The notes: generated by a model not told the origin, from the letters alone. A stretch of DNA of 8,204 bases from an uncultured Collinsella sp. (GCA_900541235.1 UQIW01000031.1:1-8204); one strand, 5' to 3'; shown: positions 1 through 8,186, counted from the first letter of the stretch. Made by a program: numbers and translations.

Positions 1-68
1 TCGATTGGGACAGGCAAGCCTTCGAGGCCGAGCGCAAAATGGATTCTAAAAAACACCTTGCCAAATAG
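1..68 (+). CDS. 3' end of an unidentified gene (partial)
   Basis: An open frame enters from the left edge and reads DWDRQAFEAERKMDSKKHLAK before a TAG at 66-68. It is charged and Lys-rich, as the C-terminus of a soluble protein can be. A long hairpin begins 9 bases after the stop, which supports this being the true end of a rightward gene. Only about 21 residues are visible, too few to assign a family. The gene converges on the leftward pyruvate formate-lyase genes. Confidence 0.55.
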   Translation, partial: DWDRQAFEAERKMDSKKHLAK

Positions 69-76
69 GAGCGTCA

Positions 77-129
77 GGACGCAAAGAGGCTCGCCGCACG
101 AAGTGCGCAGCGAGCCTCTTTGCATGTCC
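77..129. terminator. Hairpin terminator between convergent genes, probably bidirectional
   Basis: The perfect 13-bp arms GCAAAGAGGCTCG (81-93) and CGAGCCTCTTTGC (111-123) enclose an inner CGCAC-GAA-GTGCG hairpin. The outer arms extend by GGAC (77-80) with GTCC (126-129) past a 2-base bulge. It lies between the stop of the rightward partial gene and the stop of the leftward glycyl-radical gene, so it can serve both. The U-tract is weak on both strands (CTCTTTGC), so termination may be less sharp than at the 7826 terminator. Confidence 0.8.
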
Positions 130-188
130 GAGGACGTTTTGGGAGATAGCCCAAACAGCCCCGGCGATCCTGCGGGAGTTGAGTCCCT

Positions 189-440
189 TTAGAACTTGTC
201 GTGGAAGGTACGCGCAATGACCTCGTCCTGCTGCTCCTTGGTGAGCGTGTGGAAGTTCACGGCGTAGCCGGAAACGCGGATGGTCAGCTGCGGATACTTC
301 TCGGGGTGAGCCTGAGCGTCGAGTAGCGTCTCACGGTTGAAGACGTTGATGTTCAGGTGGTGGCCACCCTTCTCGGCGTAAGCGTCGAGCATGTGGACCA
401 GGTTATCGGCCTGGGTCTCGGAAACTTCAGAAACCTTCAT
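189..440 (-). CDS. grcA: Stand-alone glycyl-radical subunit of a split pyruvate formate-lyase (GrcA/YfiD-like)
   Basis: This 83-residue cytoplasmic protein corresponds to the C-terminal radical domain of pyruvate formate-lyase. Residues 25-34 (GGHHLNINVF), 46-63 (PEKYPQLTIRVSGYAVNF) and 67-79 (TKEQQDEVIARTF) match the end of E. coli PflB and of YfiD as I recall them. Gly58 in RVSGYA is the predicted radical site, made by the radical-SAM activase PflA. E. coli YfiD is longer (127 residues) and only a spare part for oxygen-cleaved PflB; here the adjacent PflB has no radical domain, so this protein should be obligatory. The start is set by AAGGAG (complement of 448-453), 7 bases before ATG. It lies 85 bases downstream of pflB and is probably co-transcribed. 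The symbol follows common annotation; 'PflB C-terminal subunit' would be more accurate. Confidence 0.93.
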   Translation of the reverse strand: MKVSEVSETQADNLVHMLDAYAEKGGHHLNINVFNRETLLDAQAHPEKYPQLTIRVSGYAVNFHTLTKEQQDEVIARTFHDKF

Positions 441-447
441 AATGTGT

Positions 448-453
448 CTCCTT
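448..453 (-). promoter_or_regulatory. Strong ribosome-binding site of the glycyl-radical subunit gene
   Basis: On the minus strand GAAGGAGA sits with AAGGAG 7 bases before the ATG at 440-438. It is closer to optimal than the pflB site, whose AGGAG lies 12 bases from its ATG. The small subunit may therefore be translated at least as well as the large one. Confidence 0.8.
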
Positions 454-463
454 CGATTAATAG

Positions 464-483
464 GCGCCGGCCGAAACCGGCGC
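464..483 (-). other. GC-rich hairpin in the pflB-grcA spacer
   Basis: The 7-bp arms GCGCCGG (464-470) and CCGGCGC (477-483) flank a 6-base loop. On the minus strand the hairpin is followed by CTATTAATCG, with no T-run, so it is not a standard terminator. It ends about 10 bases before the grcA Shine-Dalgarno. It could stabilise or mark a processing point in the transcript, which is inference. Confidence 0.5.
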
Positions 484-499
484 GCTAATCAGTAATCGT

Positions 500-524
500 T
501 ATTGTTAGTATAGCACTAACAATA
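500..524 (-). repeat. Perfect 10-bp inverted repeat immediately after the pflB stop codon
   Basis: TATTGTTAGT (500-509) and ACTAACAATA (515-524) are exact reverse complements around a 5-base loop. The repeat begins one base beyond the pflB TAA (complement of 526-528). It is AT-rich and lacks a U-tract, so it is not a normal terminator. It could be an mRNA 3'-end or processing hairpin between the two pyruvate formate-lyase cistrons, or a protein-binding palindrome. Confidence 0.6.
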
Positions 525-525
525 G

Positions 526-2577
<2,052 letters not shown>

Positions 2578-2806
2578 TGTGTAACCACGCTCCTAGTTAC
2601 GTGTAATGCGGCGCTCTCTCACACCGCTGCTTATTGAATTCTTGAATTTTCGGCTTGCACTACCGGCTTCTTCCGTTCTTCACCACACGTTGGTGCAGGG
2701 AAAACGTTTGTCCACCTTGGAACTACAACCCAAAACCCAAGATTTCACCCGTCTGAGAAGGATAACATAGCGACCCTCTCCATCTGGGCTGTTATATGTT
2801 TCTTTT
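2578..2806 (-). promoter_or_regulatory. Long 5' leader of pflB with small hairpins
   Basis: If transcription starts near 2800, the pflB message has an untranslated leader of about 220 bases. Visible elements on the minus strand are AACATA/TATGTT flanking 25 bases at its 5' end, CTTGG/CCAAG (complement of 2737-2741 and 2716-2720), and CACCA-N5-TGGTG (complement of 2681-2695). There is also a short direct repeat with two GGGTT units (complement of 2726-2739). I see no known riboswitch; the ZTP ('pfl') motif core GACTGGCG and CCGCCTGGGC are absent. A 63-codon open frame (complement of 2680-2871) has no family features or good ribosome site and was not called. Confidence 0.4.
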
Positions 2807-2834
2807 TTTATATCATAAGGGTGTTTTTTACAAA
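2807..2834 (-). promoter_or_regulatory. Candidate pflB promoter (weak prediction)
   Basis: The most AT-rich stretch of the intergenic region reads TTATGATATAAA on the minus strand. It offers TATAAA (complement of 2807-2812) or TATGAT (complement of 2812-2817) as a -10. TTGTAA or TTTGTA (about 2828-2834) lies 15-16 bases upstream of TATAAA as a poor -35. No clear Fnr-type (TTGAT-N4-ATCAA) or Rex-type site was found beside it. Confidence 0.3.
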
Positions 2835-2894
2835 TCCGCAGGAAACGCGAGCGCGAACAACTACCGTTCACCGATTTGTATGTTATTTTTCCTT

Positions 2895-3031
2895 GCCTTT
2901 GTACGACGTTCGCTCTAGCTGTTATGCCAGCTTTAGCAGGGTAAAGTGCCTCTGAGTGGGCTTTAGGACGTGCTCAGAGATCTACCCCTAACTTTGCTGA
3001 TACCGACGGTGTACGGAGGTCGCCTAAAGGT
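2895..3031 (+). other. Candidate structured RNA or cis-regulatory element upstream of marR
   Basis: The stretch can be folded by eye into nested stems. P1 is CCTTT (2896-2900) with AAAGG (3026-3030) plus CGAC (2904-2907) with GTCG (3019-3022), separated by a 3x3 internal loop. P2 is AGCTG/CAGCT (2917-2921, 2928-2932). P3 is TTAGCA/TGCTGA (2933-2938, 2995-3000), GGGTA/TACCC (2939-2943, 2983-2987) and CTCTGAG/CTCAGAG (2950-2956, 2973-2979). Two pairs are G-U only when read on the plus strand (2895/3031 and 2934/2999), which favours rightward transcription. No promoter upstream of it is obvious and I recognise no known family. Hand-found stems can arise by chance. Confidence 0.3.
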
Positions 3032-3082
3032 TGTTTTCTAGGCATTTCCCAAAATCTACCGTATAGGGTGCGCGTGCGGGGG

Positions 3083-3088
3083 TATCAT
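3083..3088 (+). promoter_or_regulatory. Candidate -10 element for the marR-ABC operon
   Basis: TATCAT differs from TATAAT at one position and is preceded by G-rich sequence. No good -35 is found 17 bases upstream. If used, transcription would begin around 3095, inside the left arm of the inverted repeat at 3090-3132. That is a natural place for repression by the MarR product. Confidence 0.3.
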
Positions 3089-3089
3089 C

Positions 3090-3132
3090 TTTCACCGAAA
3101 ATAGTTTCTAGTGTTAGGGGTTTTCGGTGGAA
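3090..3132 (+). promoter_or_regulatory. Inverted repeat spanning the marR start: operator or translation-control hairpin
   Basis: CACCGAAAA (3093-3101) and TTTTCGGTG (3121-3129) are exact reverse complements with a 19-base spacer. The match extends outward as T-G, T-A, T-A to 3090 and 3132, giving 12 pairs with one wobble. The right arm ends in the GTG start codon, and the Shine-Dalgarno-like AGGGG (3116-3120) is in the loop. As DNA it may be a MarR autorepression site; as RNA it could hide the start codon. The half-site spacing is wider than the usual compact MarR palindrome. Confidence 0.5.
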
Positions 3133-3576
3133 GATACCGATTTCCGTGAACTTGGGCGTCAGCTCCTTACCGAGTTCGGCAGCATGCATCAGCGCATTTC
3201 GCGCTTTGCGGACAAAGCCCTCGGCGGCGAGATGGCCGTCATGCGCGCCCTTATGCTCGCTGGCGGTTCGCTCACGCCGAGCGAACTCGCCGATCGCGCC
3301 TGGGTCTCGAGCGCCCGCATCGCCAATATCCTACGCGCTCTCGAAGCCAAGGGCTGGGTCGAGCGCGAGCACTCAAAGACCGACCGTCGTCGCGTACACG
3401 TCACGGTGACCGACAAGGGATTCCAGGATCTCGAAATCAAACGACGGGAATTCGAGGAGCGCACCGCGGCCTTCCTCGAGCAGCTCGGCGAAACAGATAC
3501 CCAAGAGATGGTGCGCCTTCTAAGACGTGCCAACGAAATTATCGACCGCAATCAAGAAAGGAGAGATGTCGAGTGA
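3127..3576 (+). CDS. MarR-family transcriptional regulator
   Basis: This is a 149-residue DNA-binding protein of typical MarR length, expected to be a dimer. Residues 36-47 form a helix leading to the winged helix-turn-helix. LTPSELADRAWVSSARIANILRALEAKG (49-76) holds the HTH with the recognition helix at about 60-72. The wing and MarR signature are TDRRRVHVTVTDKG (85-98), and the C-terminal helix (about 115-145) would complete the dimer interface. The start is a GTG, chosen from the AGGGG 6 bases upstream and the fit to family length. The stop overlaps the next gene's start by 4 bases (GTGA), indicating translational coupling with the exporter genes. A local, probably ligand-relieved repressor of the operon is the usual role in such layouts. 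The ligand cannot be told from sequence. Confidence 0.92.
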   Translation: MEDTDFRELGRQLLTEFGSMHQRISRFADKALGGEMAVMRALMLAGGSLTPSELADRAWVSSARIANILRALEAKGWVEREHSKTDRRRVHVTVTDKGFQDLEIKRREFEERTAAFLEQLGETDTQEMVRLLRRANEIIDRNQERRDVE

Positions 3577-5939
3577 GGATTCTCAAGCTCTTTAAAAAGC
3601 ACGTCCTGGCACTGTTCACAGCTATCGTACTTATCGTAATCAGCTGCAACGCCGATCTGGCGCTGCCTACCTATATGAGCGACATCGTCGACGTGGGCGT
3701 GCAGCAAGGCGGCATCGCCTCGCCCGTGCCCGACACCATTCGCGCCGAATCGCTCGACGACCTCGAACTCTTCATGAGCGCCAAGGACGCCAAGGCTGCG
3801 GAGGCCGTGTTTAGCAAGGCTGACAAAAACGACATTCGAACGTACGAGGGCACCGAGGAAGAGCGTGCCGATGGAGGCAAGATTGCCGACATTATGAGCC
3901 TGCCCGAGACTGTTGTCCTTTCGCTCAACCAGGGCATCGACGCCAACTCCATGGGCGACATGATGGGCTCGTCCAGCGAGAAAGACGACAACGCTGCCCA
4001 GGCCATGCCCACCCCCGAGCAAATGGCAGCGATGACGCCCGAGCAGCTCGCCGAGATGCAGCAGAAGGCCGCGGCGGCGCAGAACATGCAAAAGCAGATT
4101 GATGCCGACGGCGGTAAGATCACTATGAAGAGCCTGCGCCTGGGTGTCGAGGGCGGTCTGGTAGACCAAAGCAAGCTCGTCGAGGGCGCCAACCAAATGG
4201 CGGACAAAATGGGCTCCATGTCGGGCTCCATCGTCACCCAGCGCGCCGTGAGCTATGTACAGGACGAGTACAAGGCGCAGGGCATCGACCCCGCCGACGT
4301 GCAGAACGCCTACCTGAGCCGCATGGCGACCACGATGTTTGGACTGTGCCTCGTGTCGCTCGTCGCCACCATCCTGACCGGTGCCGTGGCTTCGCGCACC
4401 GCCTGCTCCATCGCCCGCGACCTGCGCCGCGAGACCTTCAACAAGGTTATGCACTTCTCGCCGGCCGAGGTGGGCAAGTTTAGCCAGGCCTCGCTCATCA
4501 CCCGCTGCACCAACGACATTCAGCAGATCCAGATGGCCGCAACTCTGTTTATCCGCATGTGTCTGATGGCCCCCGTCATGGGCATCGTCGCCGTCATGCG
4601 CGTCCTGGCCAACCATACCGGCCTGGAGTGGACCATCGCCGTTGCCATCATCGCGGTCTCGGCCGTCGTCGGCGTGCTTATGGGCCTCACCATGCCCAAG
4701 TTCAAAAAGATGCAAAGCTTTGTTGACCGCGTGAACCTTACCGCCCGCGAGCTGCTCGACGGCCTTATGCCCATCCGCTCGTTCAACCGCGAGGAACATG
4801 AGCTCGAACGTTTTGACAAGGCGTCGCTCGACCTGATGACCACGCAGCTCTACACCAACCGAGCCATGAGCTTTATGATGCCGCTCATGATGCTCGTCAT
4901 GAACTGCATCACCGTGCTTATCGTCTGGTTTGGCGCGCAGGGCGTGTCCGACGGCGTGATGCAGGTCGGCAACATGATGGCGTTTATCTCCTACACCATG
5001 CAGATCGTCATGGCGTTTATGATCCTCACCATGGTTTCGGTCATCCTGCCCCGTGCCGAGGTCGCAGCCGAGCGCGTAGATGAGGTCATCACCTGCCCCA
5101 CGAGCATCAACGACCCTGCCTCGCCCAAACTGCCCGCGGCCAGCTCGCCGCGCGGTGAGCTCACCTTCCGCGACGTGAGCTTCCAGTACCCCGATGCCCG
5201 CGCCGACGTCATTAGCGGTGTGAACTTCACCACGCATGCCGGTCAGATGCTCGGCATCATTGGCTCCACGGGCTCGGGCAAGTCCACGCTCGTACAGCTG
5301 ATTCCGCGCCTGTACGACGTCACGGGCGGCAGCATTTCGCTCGACGGCATCGACGTGCGCGACATGACCCTTTCCGAGCTGCGCCGCCGCATTGGTTACA
5401 TCCCGCAGCAGGGGCGTCTGTTCTCGGGCACCGTCGAGAGCAACCTCAAGTTTGCCGGCGACATGGTGAGCGATGATGACATGCGCCAGGCCGCGCGCAT
5501 CGCACAGGCCGAGGACTTTATCGCCGAGCGTGAGGGCGGTTACGACTCCCCCATCAGCCAGGGCGGCTCCAATGTTTCGGGTGGTCAGCGCCAGCGTCTG
5601 GCCATCGCCCGCGCATTGGCCAAAAAGCCCGAGGTCGTGGTGTTCGATGACTCGTTTAGTGCCCTCGACTACAAGACCGACGCGCGCCTGCGCGAGGAGC
5701 TGGCCAAAAACGTTACCGACGCCGCACTCGTGGTCGTGGCCCAGCGCATCGCGACCATCATGCACGCCGACCAGATCATCGTGCTCGACGACGGCCACGT
5801 AGTGGGCACCGGCACGCACGAGGAGCTGCTGCGCAGCTGCCCGGCGTACCTGGAGATCGCACAGTCGCAGCTTTCCGCCGAGGAGCTGGGGCTTACCCAA
5901 GAAGAAATTGCAGCCGTCATGGAAGGAGGCGAGCGCTAA
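3573..5939 (+). CDS. ABC exporter half-transporter, degenerate-site subunit with a large extracytoplasmic insertion
   Basis: This 788-residue membrane protein has an exporter-type transmembrane domain fused to an ATPase. TM1 is at about 11-35 and TM2 at 251-275; TM3-TM6 fall at about 323-345, 352-374, 432-452 and 465-492. About 200 residues (45-250), rich in Met, Gln, Ala and charge with a helical stretch near 145-178, separate TM1 from TM2. Most half-transporters have a short loop there and are about 580-620 residues long. ATPase motifs: Walker A GSTGSGKS (564-571), Q-loop YIPQQG, signature VSGGQ (668-672), Walker B VVVFDD with Asp693 where the catalytic Glu normally is, and Gln724 (VAQRIATI) where the switch His normally is. 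This is the degenerate pattern of heterodimeric exporters such as TM287. The GTG start overlaps marR and has AAGGAG 9 bases upstream. It probably exports a drug-like or toxic compound; the substrate is unknown. Confidence 0.94.
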   Translation: MRILKLFKKHVLALFTAIVLIVISCNADLALPTYMSDIVDVGVQQGGIASPVPDTIRAESLDDLELFMSAKDAKAAEAVFSKADKNDIRTYEGTEEERADGGKIADIMSLPETVVLSLNQGIDANSMGDMMGSSSEKDDNAAQAMPTPEQMAAMTPEQLAEMQQKAAAAQNMQKQIDADGGKITMKSLRLGVEGGLVDQSKLVEGANQMADKMGSMSGSIVTQRAVSYVQDEYKAQGIDPADVQNAYLSRMATTMFGLCLVSLVATILTGAVASRTACSIARDLRRETFNKVMHFSPAEVGKFSQASLITRCTNDIQQIQMAATLFIRMCLMAPVMGIVAVMRVLANHTGLEWTIAVAIIAVSAVVGVLMGLTMPKFKKMQSFVDRVNLTARELLDGLMPIRSFNREEHELERFDKASLDLMTTQLYTNRAMSFMMPLMMLVMNCITVLIVWFGAQGVSDGVMQVGNMMAFISYTMQIVMAFMILTMVSVILPRAEVAAERVDEVITCPTSINDPASPKLPAASSPRGELTFRDVSFQYPDARADVISGVNFTTHAGQMLGIIGSTGSGKSTLVQLIPRLYDVTGGSISLDGIDVRDMTLSELRRRIGYIPQQGRLFSGTVESNLKFAGDMVSDDDMRQAARIAQAEDFIAEREGGYDSPISQGGSNVSGGQRQRLAIARALAKKPEVVVFDDSFSALDYKTDARLREELAKNVTDAALVVVAQRIATIMHADQIIVLDDGHVVGTGTHEELLRSCPAYLEIAQSQLSAEELGLTQEEIAAVMEGGER
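5923..5929 (+). promoter_or_regulatory. Ribosome-binding site of the second exporter gene, inside the first
   Basis: AAGGAGG lies within the last codons of the first transporter gene, 9 bases before the ATG at 5939. The stop and start share one base (TAATG). Near-equal, coupled translation fits two subunits needed in 1:1 ratio. Confidence 0.8.
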
Positions 5940-7795
5940 TGGCAGACGAGACCGAGACTCAGATTCCCAAGCCCACCCGCCAGCGTGGTCCCATGGGCCG
6001 CATGGGTGGCATGCGTCGTGGCGAAAAGGCCAAGGACTTTAAGGGCACCATGAGGCAGCTGCTCGGCTATATCGGCCAACACAAGATTGCCGTGTTTGCC
6101 GCCGTCGCCTTTGCCGTGTGCTCGGTCATCTTTAACATTGTGGGACCCAAGGTGCTCGGCCAGGTTACGACCAAGCTGTTCGAAGGCCTGGTCGCCAAGG
6201 TCAACGGCACCGGCGACGTTGACTTTGACTGGATCGCCAAGACGCTCGGCTTTTTGCTCTGCCTGTATCTGGCGAGCTCTGTCTGCAGCCTGGTCCAGGG
6301 CTGGCTCATGACCGGCGTCACGCAAAAGATCTGCTACCGCATGCGCAAGGAAATCGCCGCCAAGATTGCCGTCGTGCCGATGAGTTACTTCAACGGCCAC
6401 AGCAAGGGCGACGTGCTCAGCCGCATCACCAACGACGTCGATACGCTCGGCCAGTCGCTCAACCAGAGCGTGACGCAGCTCATCACGTCGGTGACGCAGA
6501 TTATCGGCGTGCTCGTCATGATGCTGTCGATCAGCCTGCCGCTTACCGGCGTCACCGTGCTCACGCTGCCGGCCGCCGCGATTATCCTGACCGTAATGAT
6601 TCACTTCTCGCAGCCGTACTTCCGCGAGCAGCAGCAGGTCCTGGGTGCCGTCAACGGCATTATCGAGGAGGACTTTGCCGGCCAGAACGTCATTCAGGTG
6701 TTCGACCGCGCCGAGGCCTCGATCGAAGAGTTCGACCGCCAAAACGACCGCCTCTTTATTAGCGGCTGGCGCTCGCAGTTCCTGTCGGGCCTGATGATGC
6801 CGCTTATGAGCTTGGTGGGTAACATGGGCTACGTGGGCGTCGTCGTGGTGGGTGCGCAGCTCGCGCTGACCGGCAATGCCACACCTGGCGATATTCAGAG
6901 CTTTATCCAGTACGTGCGCAACTTTACGCAACCCGTGCAGCAGCTGGGCAACGTGAGCAACACGATGCAGTCGATGGCTGCCGCCACCGAGCGCGTCTTT
7001 GAGTTCCTGGCCGCGCCCGAGGAAGAGCAGAAGGCCGACGCGCAGATTCCCGAGAAGCGCCCCGGCCACGTGGTGTTTGACCATGTCAAGTTTGGCTATA
7101 CGCCCGACAAGACCATCATCCACGACTTTAGCTGCGAGGCGCAACCCGGCCAGACCATCGCCATCGTCGGCCCCACCGGCGCCGGCAAGACCACGCTCAT
7201 CAAGCTGCTGCAGCGCTTCTACGATGTGGACGGCGGTTCGCTGCGTGTCGAGGGCGTCGACGTGCGCGACTGGGACCGCGCGGCGCTGCGCGGCGAGTTT
7301 GCCATGGTGCTGCAGGATACCTGGCTGTTTAACGGCACCATCCGCGAGAACATCCGCTACGGACGCCCCGACGCGAGCGATGCCGAGGTCGAGGCCGCTG
7401 CGCGCGCCGCACGTTGCGACCACTTTATCCATACGCTTGCCGGTGGCTACGACTTTATGATCAACGAGGAGGGCACCAACCTGTCGCAGGGTCAGCGCCA
7501 GCTCGTGACCATCGCCCGTGCCATTTTGGCCGACCGCCCGGCACTGATTCTGGACGAGGCGACTTCCAACGTCGACACCCGCACCGAGGAGCTTATTCAG
7601 CGCGCCATGGATGCGCTGATGCAGGGCCGTACCAGCTTTGTCATCGCGCACCGCCTGTCCACGATCCGCAACGCCGACGTGATCCTGGTGATTCGCGACG
7701 GCGACATCGTCGAGAAGGGCACGCACGACGAGCTGCTCGCCCAGGGCGGCTTCTACGCCGACCTGTACAATTCGCAGTTCGACGAAGCGGCGTAA
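5939..7795 (+). CDS. ABC exporter half-transporter, catalytically intact subunit (partner of the preceding gene)
   Basis: This 618-residue membrane protein begins with an Arg/Gly/Met-rich cytoplasmic tail (about 13-30). Six membrane segments follow at about 50-73, 104-127, 180-200, 203-223, 283-308 and near 318-340, with no large insertion between TM1 and TM2. The ATPase domain has Walker A GPTGAGKT (411-418), Q-loop VLQDTWLF, signature LSQGQ (515-519), Walker B ALILDEATSNVD with catalytic Glu540, and switch His571 in IAHRLSTI. Gln517 replaces the second residue of SGG in the canonical LSGGQ. This altered signature would face the first subunit's degenerate Walker site, while this subunit's intact Walker site faces the first subunit's VSGGQ. 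That is the TM287/288-type asymmetric heterodimer. It is the last gene of the marR operon, ending 30 bases before a strong terminator. Confidence 0.95.
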   Translation: MADETETQIPKPTRQRGPMGRMGGMRRGEKAKDFKGTMRQLLGYIGQHKIAVFAAVAFAVCSVIFNIVGPKVLGQVTTKLFEGLVAKVNGTGDVDFDWIAKTLGFLLCLYLASSVCSLVQGWLMTGVTQKICYRMRKEIAAKIAVVPMSYFNGHSKGDVLSRITNDVDTLGQSLNQSVTQLITSVTQIIGVLVMMLSISLPLTGVTVLTLPAAAIILTVMIHFSQPYFREQQQVLGAVNGIIEEDFAGQNVIQVFDRAEASIEEFDRQNDRLFISGWRSQFLSGLMMPLMSLVGNMGYVGVVVVGAQLALTGNATPGDIQSFIQYVRNFTQPVQQLGNVSNTMQSMAAATERVFEFLAAPEEEQKADAQIPEKRPGHVVFDHVKFGYTPDKTIIHDFSCEAQPGQTIAIVGPTGAGKTTLIKLLQRFYDVDGGSLRVEGVDVRDWDRAALRGEFAMVLQDTWLFNGTIRENIRYGRPDASDAEVEAAARAARCDHFIHTLAGGYDFMINEEGTNLSQGQRQLVTIARAILADRPALILDEATSNVDTRTEELIQRAMDALMQGRTSFVIAHRLSTIRNADVILVIRDGDIVEKGTHDELLAQGGFYADLYNSQFDEAA

Positions 7796-7825
7796 AAACC
7801 GGCGGCAAGCAGCAGCAATGCCAGG

Positions 7826-7862
7826 AAAACGGGGACACAGGACAACCTGTGCCCCCGTTTTT
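7826..7862 (+). terminator. Rho-independent terminator of the marR-ABC operon
   Basis: AAAACGGGGACACAGG (7826-7841) pairs with CCTGTGCCCCCGTTTT (7846-7861) across a 4-base ACAA loop, with a single A-C mismatch. The stem runs into TTTTT at 7858-7862. The A-run on the left arm makes it usable from the other strand too. Confidence 0.92.
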
Positions 7863-7948
7863 GCTCTGCGGCCCTCAAACCGTCTCCCCTGGGACCTGAT
7901 TGGCAGCCCCTTCGAGGCCCCGTGGGCAAAAAATGGCAAATATGAGTA

Positions 7949-7969
7949 CTGTTACCCTTTTAGTAACAG
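7949..7969. repeat. REP-like hairpin in the intergenic region
   Basis: CTGTTAC (7949-7955) and GTAACAG (7963-7969) form a perfect 7-bp stem with a 7-base loop, set in AT-rich sequence. A second small hairpin, GCCG-N6-CGGC, follows at 7987-8000. No gene is visible between 7863 and 8150; a 67-codon frame at 7818-8021 starts inside the terminator and looks non-coding. The arrangement suggests a dispersed intergenic repeat, but one copy in one window cannot show that. Confidence 0.4.
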
Positions 7970-8044
7970 CCAAAACAGCCCCAAATGCCGTTTTCACGGC
8001 TTACACGCGTCCCTAAATTGATCAAACAGCCCTATAGCGGACTT

Positions 8045-8090
8045 ATATGTGTTTGCGTTAATGAACATATTTTGCTGTTATGTCTATTAT
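8045..8090 (+). promoter_or_regulatory. Candidate rightward promoter with an overlapping inverted repeat
   Basis: TGAACA (8062-8067, four of six to TTGACA) and TATTAT (8085-8090, one mismatch to TATAAT) are spaced by exactly 17 bases in an AT-rich stretch. ATATGT (8045-8050) and ACATAT (8065-8070) form an inverted repeat with a 14-base spacer overlapping the -35, as a regulator site could. Transcription would begin near 8097 and run into the palindrome at 8151-8176. Confidence 0.4.
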
Positions 8091-8150
8091 TTTGCGAAGG
8101 CAATATGCTACTAAGCTAGCAACCGTAGGTAGCGCGCAGAGATGTGGTGT

Positions 8151-8182
8151 AAGAGGCGGGGCATGCCCCGCCTCTTCTCTTT
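8151..8182 (+). terminator. Perfect 26-bp palindrome with a pyrimidine/T-rich tail: terminator or attenuator
   Basis: AAGAGGCGGGGCA (8151-8163) is followed directly by its reverse complement TGCCCCGCCTCTT (8164-8176), then CTCTTTCTT. In RNA this gives a very stable GC-rich stem with a tight CATG loop and a pyrimidine tail. It lies about 55 bases after the candidate start at 8097, with a purine-rich ribosome-binding-like sequence 12 bases after the palindrome. It may attenuate a gene beyond the right edge or end a small RNA. Confidence 0.65.
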
Positions 8183-8186
8183 CTTG

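Noticed and set aside
2578..2806. ZTP ('pfl'-motif) riboswitch in the pflB leader
   Set aside because: A GGGTCG is present on the minus strand, but the conserved GACTGGCG and CCGCCTGGGC parts are missing.
2680..2871. A 63-codon minus-strand frame in the pflB leader
   Set aside because: It has no good ribosome site and no domain or membrane features, and it overlaps the likely promoter.
3552..5900. A 782-codon open frame on the minus strand opposite the first exporter gene, and a 667-codon one (5936-7939) opposite the second
   Set aside because: Both are antisense shadows rich in His, Ala, Gly and Asp. The plus-strand frames have all ABC motifs in order.
7818..8021. A 67-codon plus-strand frame after the exporter operon
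   Set aside because: It starts inside the loop-and-stem terminator and runs through hairpins; the translation has no recognisable features.
8018..8025. TTGATCAA as an Fnr-type site
   Set aside because: Fnr half-sites need a 4-base spacer (TTGAT-N4-ATCAA). This is an 8-base palindrome with none, and no promoter is aligned to it.
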